From: Phycisphaeraceae bacterium
GTDB taxonomy: Bacteria > Planctomycetota > Phycisphaerae > Phycisphaerales > UBA1924
Direction of reading: 5' to 3'
NCBI GenBank assembly: GCA_009827205.1
Contig: WUAK01000164.1
Span: 1-6,511, forward strand
Length of the DNA stretch: 6,511 nucleotides
Shown: one piece after another, positions 5,240-6,511 of the stretch
Numbering within the stretch: position 1 is the first letter of the stretch
How the letters are laid out: every line of letters starts with the position of its first letter
The notes under the pieces: generated by a model
Told to the model about the DNA's origin: nothing
Seen by the model: only the letters and a program-made list of their open reading frames with translations
Databases searched by the model: none
Made by a program: the position numbers and the translations under genes

Positions 5240-6511
5240 TTAGTTGACTCTAGCAGTCGTAACGGTTTCATGGCCGGCTGCCGCGTACGCCTCGAAGCCG
5301 CCAACAACATTAATCGGTTTGAAACCTTCTCGCTCGAGGAGCGACGAGGCCATCACGGAACGGATACCGGTCCTGCAGTGAACGTAGATATCTCGATCTC
5401 TGGGTAGCTGCTCGAGTACCTCAGGCAGCCTCGTATGTGACTTGTTGAACGCGCCCGGAATCGAGTCAACTGCGTGCTCTGTCGCCTTACGAACATCAAG
5501 GATGAATACCTCGCCTGAGTTGCGAGCACTACTCAACTCGTCTACAGAAACGTCCCGTGTTACGACAACAGAACCACCATTGGACACGAACGCAGCAAAG
5601 TCCCTGGGGGTGATATAACCGACTGCTTTGTCGAGCCCAATCCGCACCATCTCGCGAACGGCCTGCTCGACACGGTGCTCATCCACAACAAGAACTATCT
5701 CGTCCGCAGGATCAATATAAGCACCTGCAGATGTATGAAACGAAGAGCCGAGAGGAGAACTGATCGCACCCGGTATATGACCAGCTCGGAACTCTTCTGT
5801 CGATCGCACATCGACAACGATCTTGTCAACGAGTGAACCGATCTCGTTCGCGTCCAAGCGTTTAGGACAAGGCAGTCCCCCGAGTAAGGGCACCCCGTCA
5901 CGGTTCTGTTGCTTCATCCTCGCGAAATACATCGGTGGTTCTGGCTGCCCCTCGAGGATGAACGAGGTGAAATCGACCTCGCTCCCTACTAGCTTGAGAG
6001 CCGGGCTGGACATTTTCTCGTATCCAGCGGTCGATTGCGGCACGGCTCCAAGGGCTTTTCCGCACGCGCTCCCTGCCCCGTGCGCGGGCCATATCTGCAC
6101 ATGCTCAGGAATGCTCCGTACAAACTCTGAAGCGGACTTGAATAGTTCTTTTGCGGATTCGTCTTTCGCCCCGGCTATTCCCGCAGCGGTCTCGAGCAGG
6201 TCTGGCCGACCCAGGTCACCTACGAACACAAAATCACCAGTGATCATGCCCATCGGCGAATCCATGCCTGAGCCCCGATCGGTCACAAGGTAGCTCATGT
6301 GCTCTGGCGTGTGCCCCGGTGTGTGCACCGCACGGAAATCGATATTCCCTACCGAGAACATATCTCCGTCACTAAGAAATTCATGGTCATAAGACCCCCC
6401 ACCCGACTTGCTGGCTAGCCAGCAGGAGGTCCAGTCCGGCCCACCCAGCTTTGATAGGTACACCCTGGCGCCGGTAGTCTCGGCCAGCTCTCTGCACCCC
6501 GAAAGAAAGTC
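5240..6511 (-). CDS. Persulfide dioxygenase-rhodanese fusion, CstB-like (MBL fold + two rhodanese domains), 5' truncated
   Basis: A cytoplasmic sulfur-detoxification enzyme: the metallo-beta-lactamase (MBL) domain should oxidise a thiol persulfide with O2 to sulfite, and the rhodanese end should move sulfane sulfur, giving thiosulfate. The frame is open to the right edge (423 visible residues, numbered from base 6511), so the start is outside; GTG at 6463 is residue 17, inside the MBL domain. The first residues, DFLSGCRELA, match the region just after the family's HxHxD motif, whose His residues must lie just past the edge. Visible metal ligands are His67 (HTPGHTPEH), Asp93 (TGDFVFVGDLGRPD) and His144 (PAHGAGSACGK). 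Rhodanese 1, about 222-310, has DVRSTEEF and GHIPGA but Val276 where the catalytic Cys should be, so it is inactive. Rhodanese 2, about 320-415, keeps Cys379 in HCRTGIRS. This order, MBL then inactive then active rhodanese, is that of Staphylococcus aureus CstB. TAA stop at 5240-5242, 12 bp before the TauE gene. A plain glyoxalase II is unlikely given the rhodaneses and DFLSG. Confidence 0.93.
   Translation of the reverse strand, partial: DFLSGCRELAETTGARVYLSKLGGPDWTSCWLASKSGGGSYDHEFLSDGDMFSVGNIDFRAVHTPGHTPEHMSYLVTDRGSGMDSPMGMITGDFVFVGDLGRPDLLETAAGIAGAKDESAKELFKSASEFVRSIPEHVQIWPAHGAGSACGKALGAVPQSTAGYEKMSSPALKLVGSEVDFTSFILEGQPEPPMYFARMKQQNRDGVPLLGGLPCPKRLDANEIGSLVDKIVVDVRSTEEFRAGHIPGAISSPLGSSFHTSAGAYIDPADEIVLVVDEHRVEQAVREMVRIGLDKAVGYITPRDFAAFVSNGGSVVVTRDVSVDELSSARNSGEVFILDVRKATEHAVDSIPGAFNKSHTRLPEVLEQLPRDRDIYVHCRTGIRSVMASSLLEREGFKPINVVGGFEAYAAAGHETVTTARVN

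Noticed and set aside
5823..6293. 156-codon plus-strand open frame opposite the dioxygenase gene
   Set aside because: Antisense to the conserved MBL domain. Its Ser/Pro/Arg-rich composition is typical of a shadow frame.
1..6511. Mobile elements, tRNA or rRNA genes, CRISPR repeats, attachment sites
   Set aside because: No terminal inverted repeats, transposase motifs, tRNA-like cloverleaf or regularly spaced direct repeats were seen; the window is filled by four conserved genes.

Overview
The window is almost entirely coding. It holds four protein genes, two of them cut by the window edges, and no RNA genes, mobile elements or CRISPR arrays that I can see. The organism looks like a free-living Gram-negative-type bacterium with a two-component system rich genome. 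The secreted calcineurin-like phosphoesterase joined to a LamG/concanavalin-like domain is a style common in Planctomycetes (for example Phycisphaerae) and related aquatic bacteria. That placement is an inference from protein style only; there is no marker gene here.

Layout: (1) plus strand, 1-2333: the 3' part of a membrane hybrid sensor histidine kinase, CHASE - TM - PAS - HisKA - HATPase - receiver. Its true start lies left of the window; the GTG at 210 falls inside the CHASE domain. (2) minus strand, 4336-2336: a secreted metallophosphoesterase with a His-rich N-terminal segment, a beta-sandwich-like middle and a C-terminal LamG domain. It converges on the kinase with only 2 bp between the stop codons, and a small hairpin spans both stops. 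(3) minus strand, 5227-4409: a TauE/SafE-family membrane transporter. (4) minus strand, from the right edge to 5240: a metallo-beta-lactamase persulfide dioxygenase fused to two rhodanese domains, the first lacking its catalytic Cys and the second keeping it, as in staphylococcal CstB. Its start lies right of the window; the GTG at 6463 is internal.

Genes 4 and 3 are 12 bp apart in transcription order (dioxygenase-rhodanese, then transporter) and make a coherent sulfide/persulfide detoxification module. The fusion enzyme would oxidise low-molecular-weight persulfides and yield sulfite or thiosulfate, and the TauE-type permease would move such a sulfur oxyanion across the membrane. The phosphoesterase follows on the same strand after a 72-bp gap with its own good Shine-Dalgarno sequence, so it may be read through or separately expressed. 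Nothing in the sequence ties it, or the histidine kinase, to sulfur metabolism. I do not see a wholly new system; the most notable items are the CstB-like fusion plus TauE pair, the phosphoesterase architecture, and the two 5'-truncated genes for which an in-frame internal GTG would give a wrong start.
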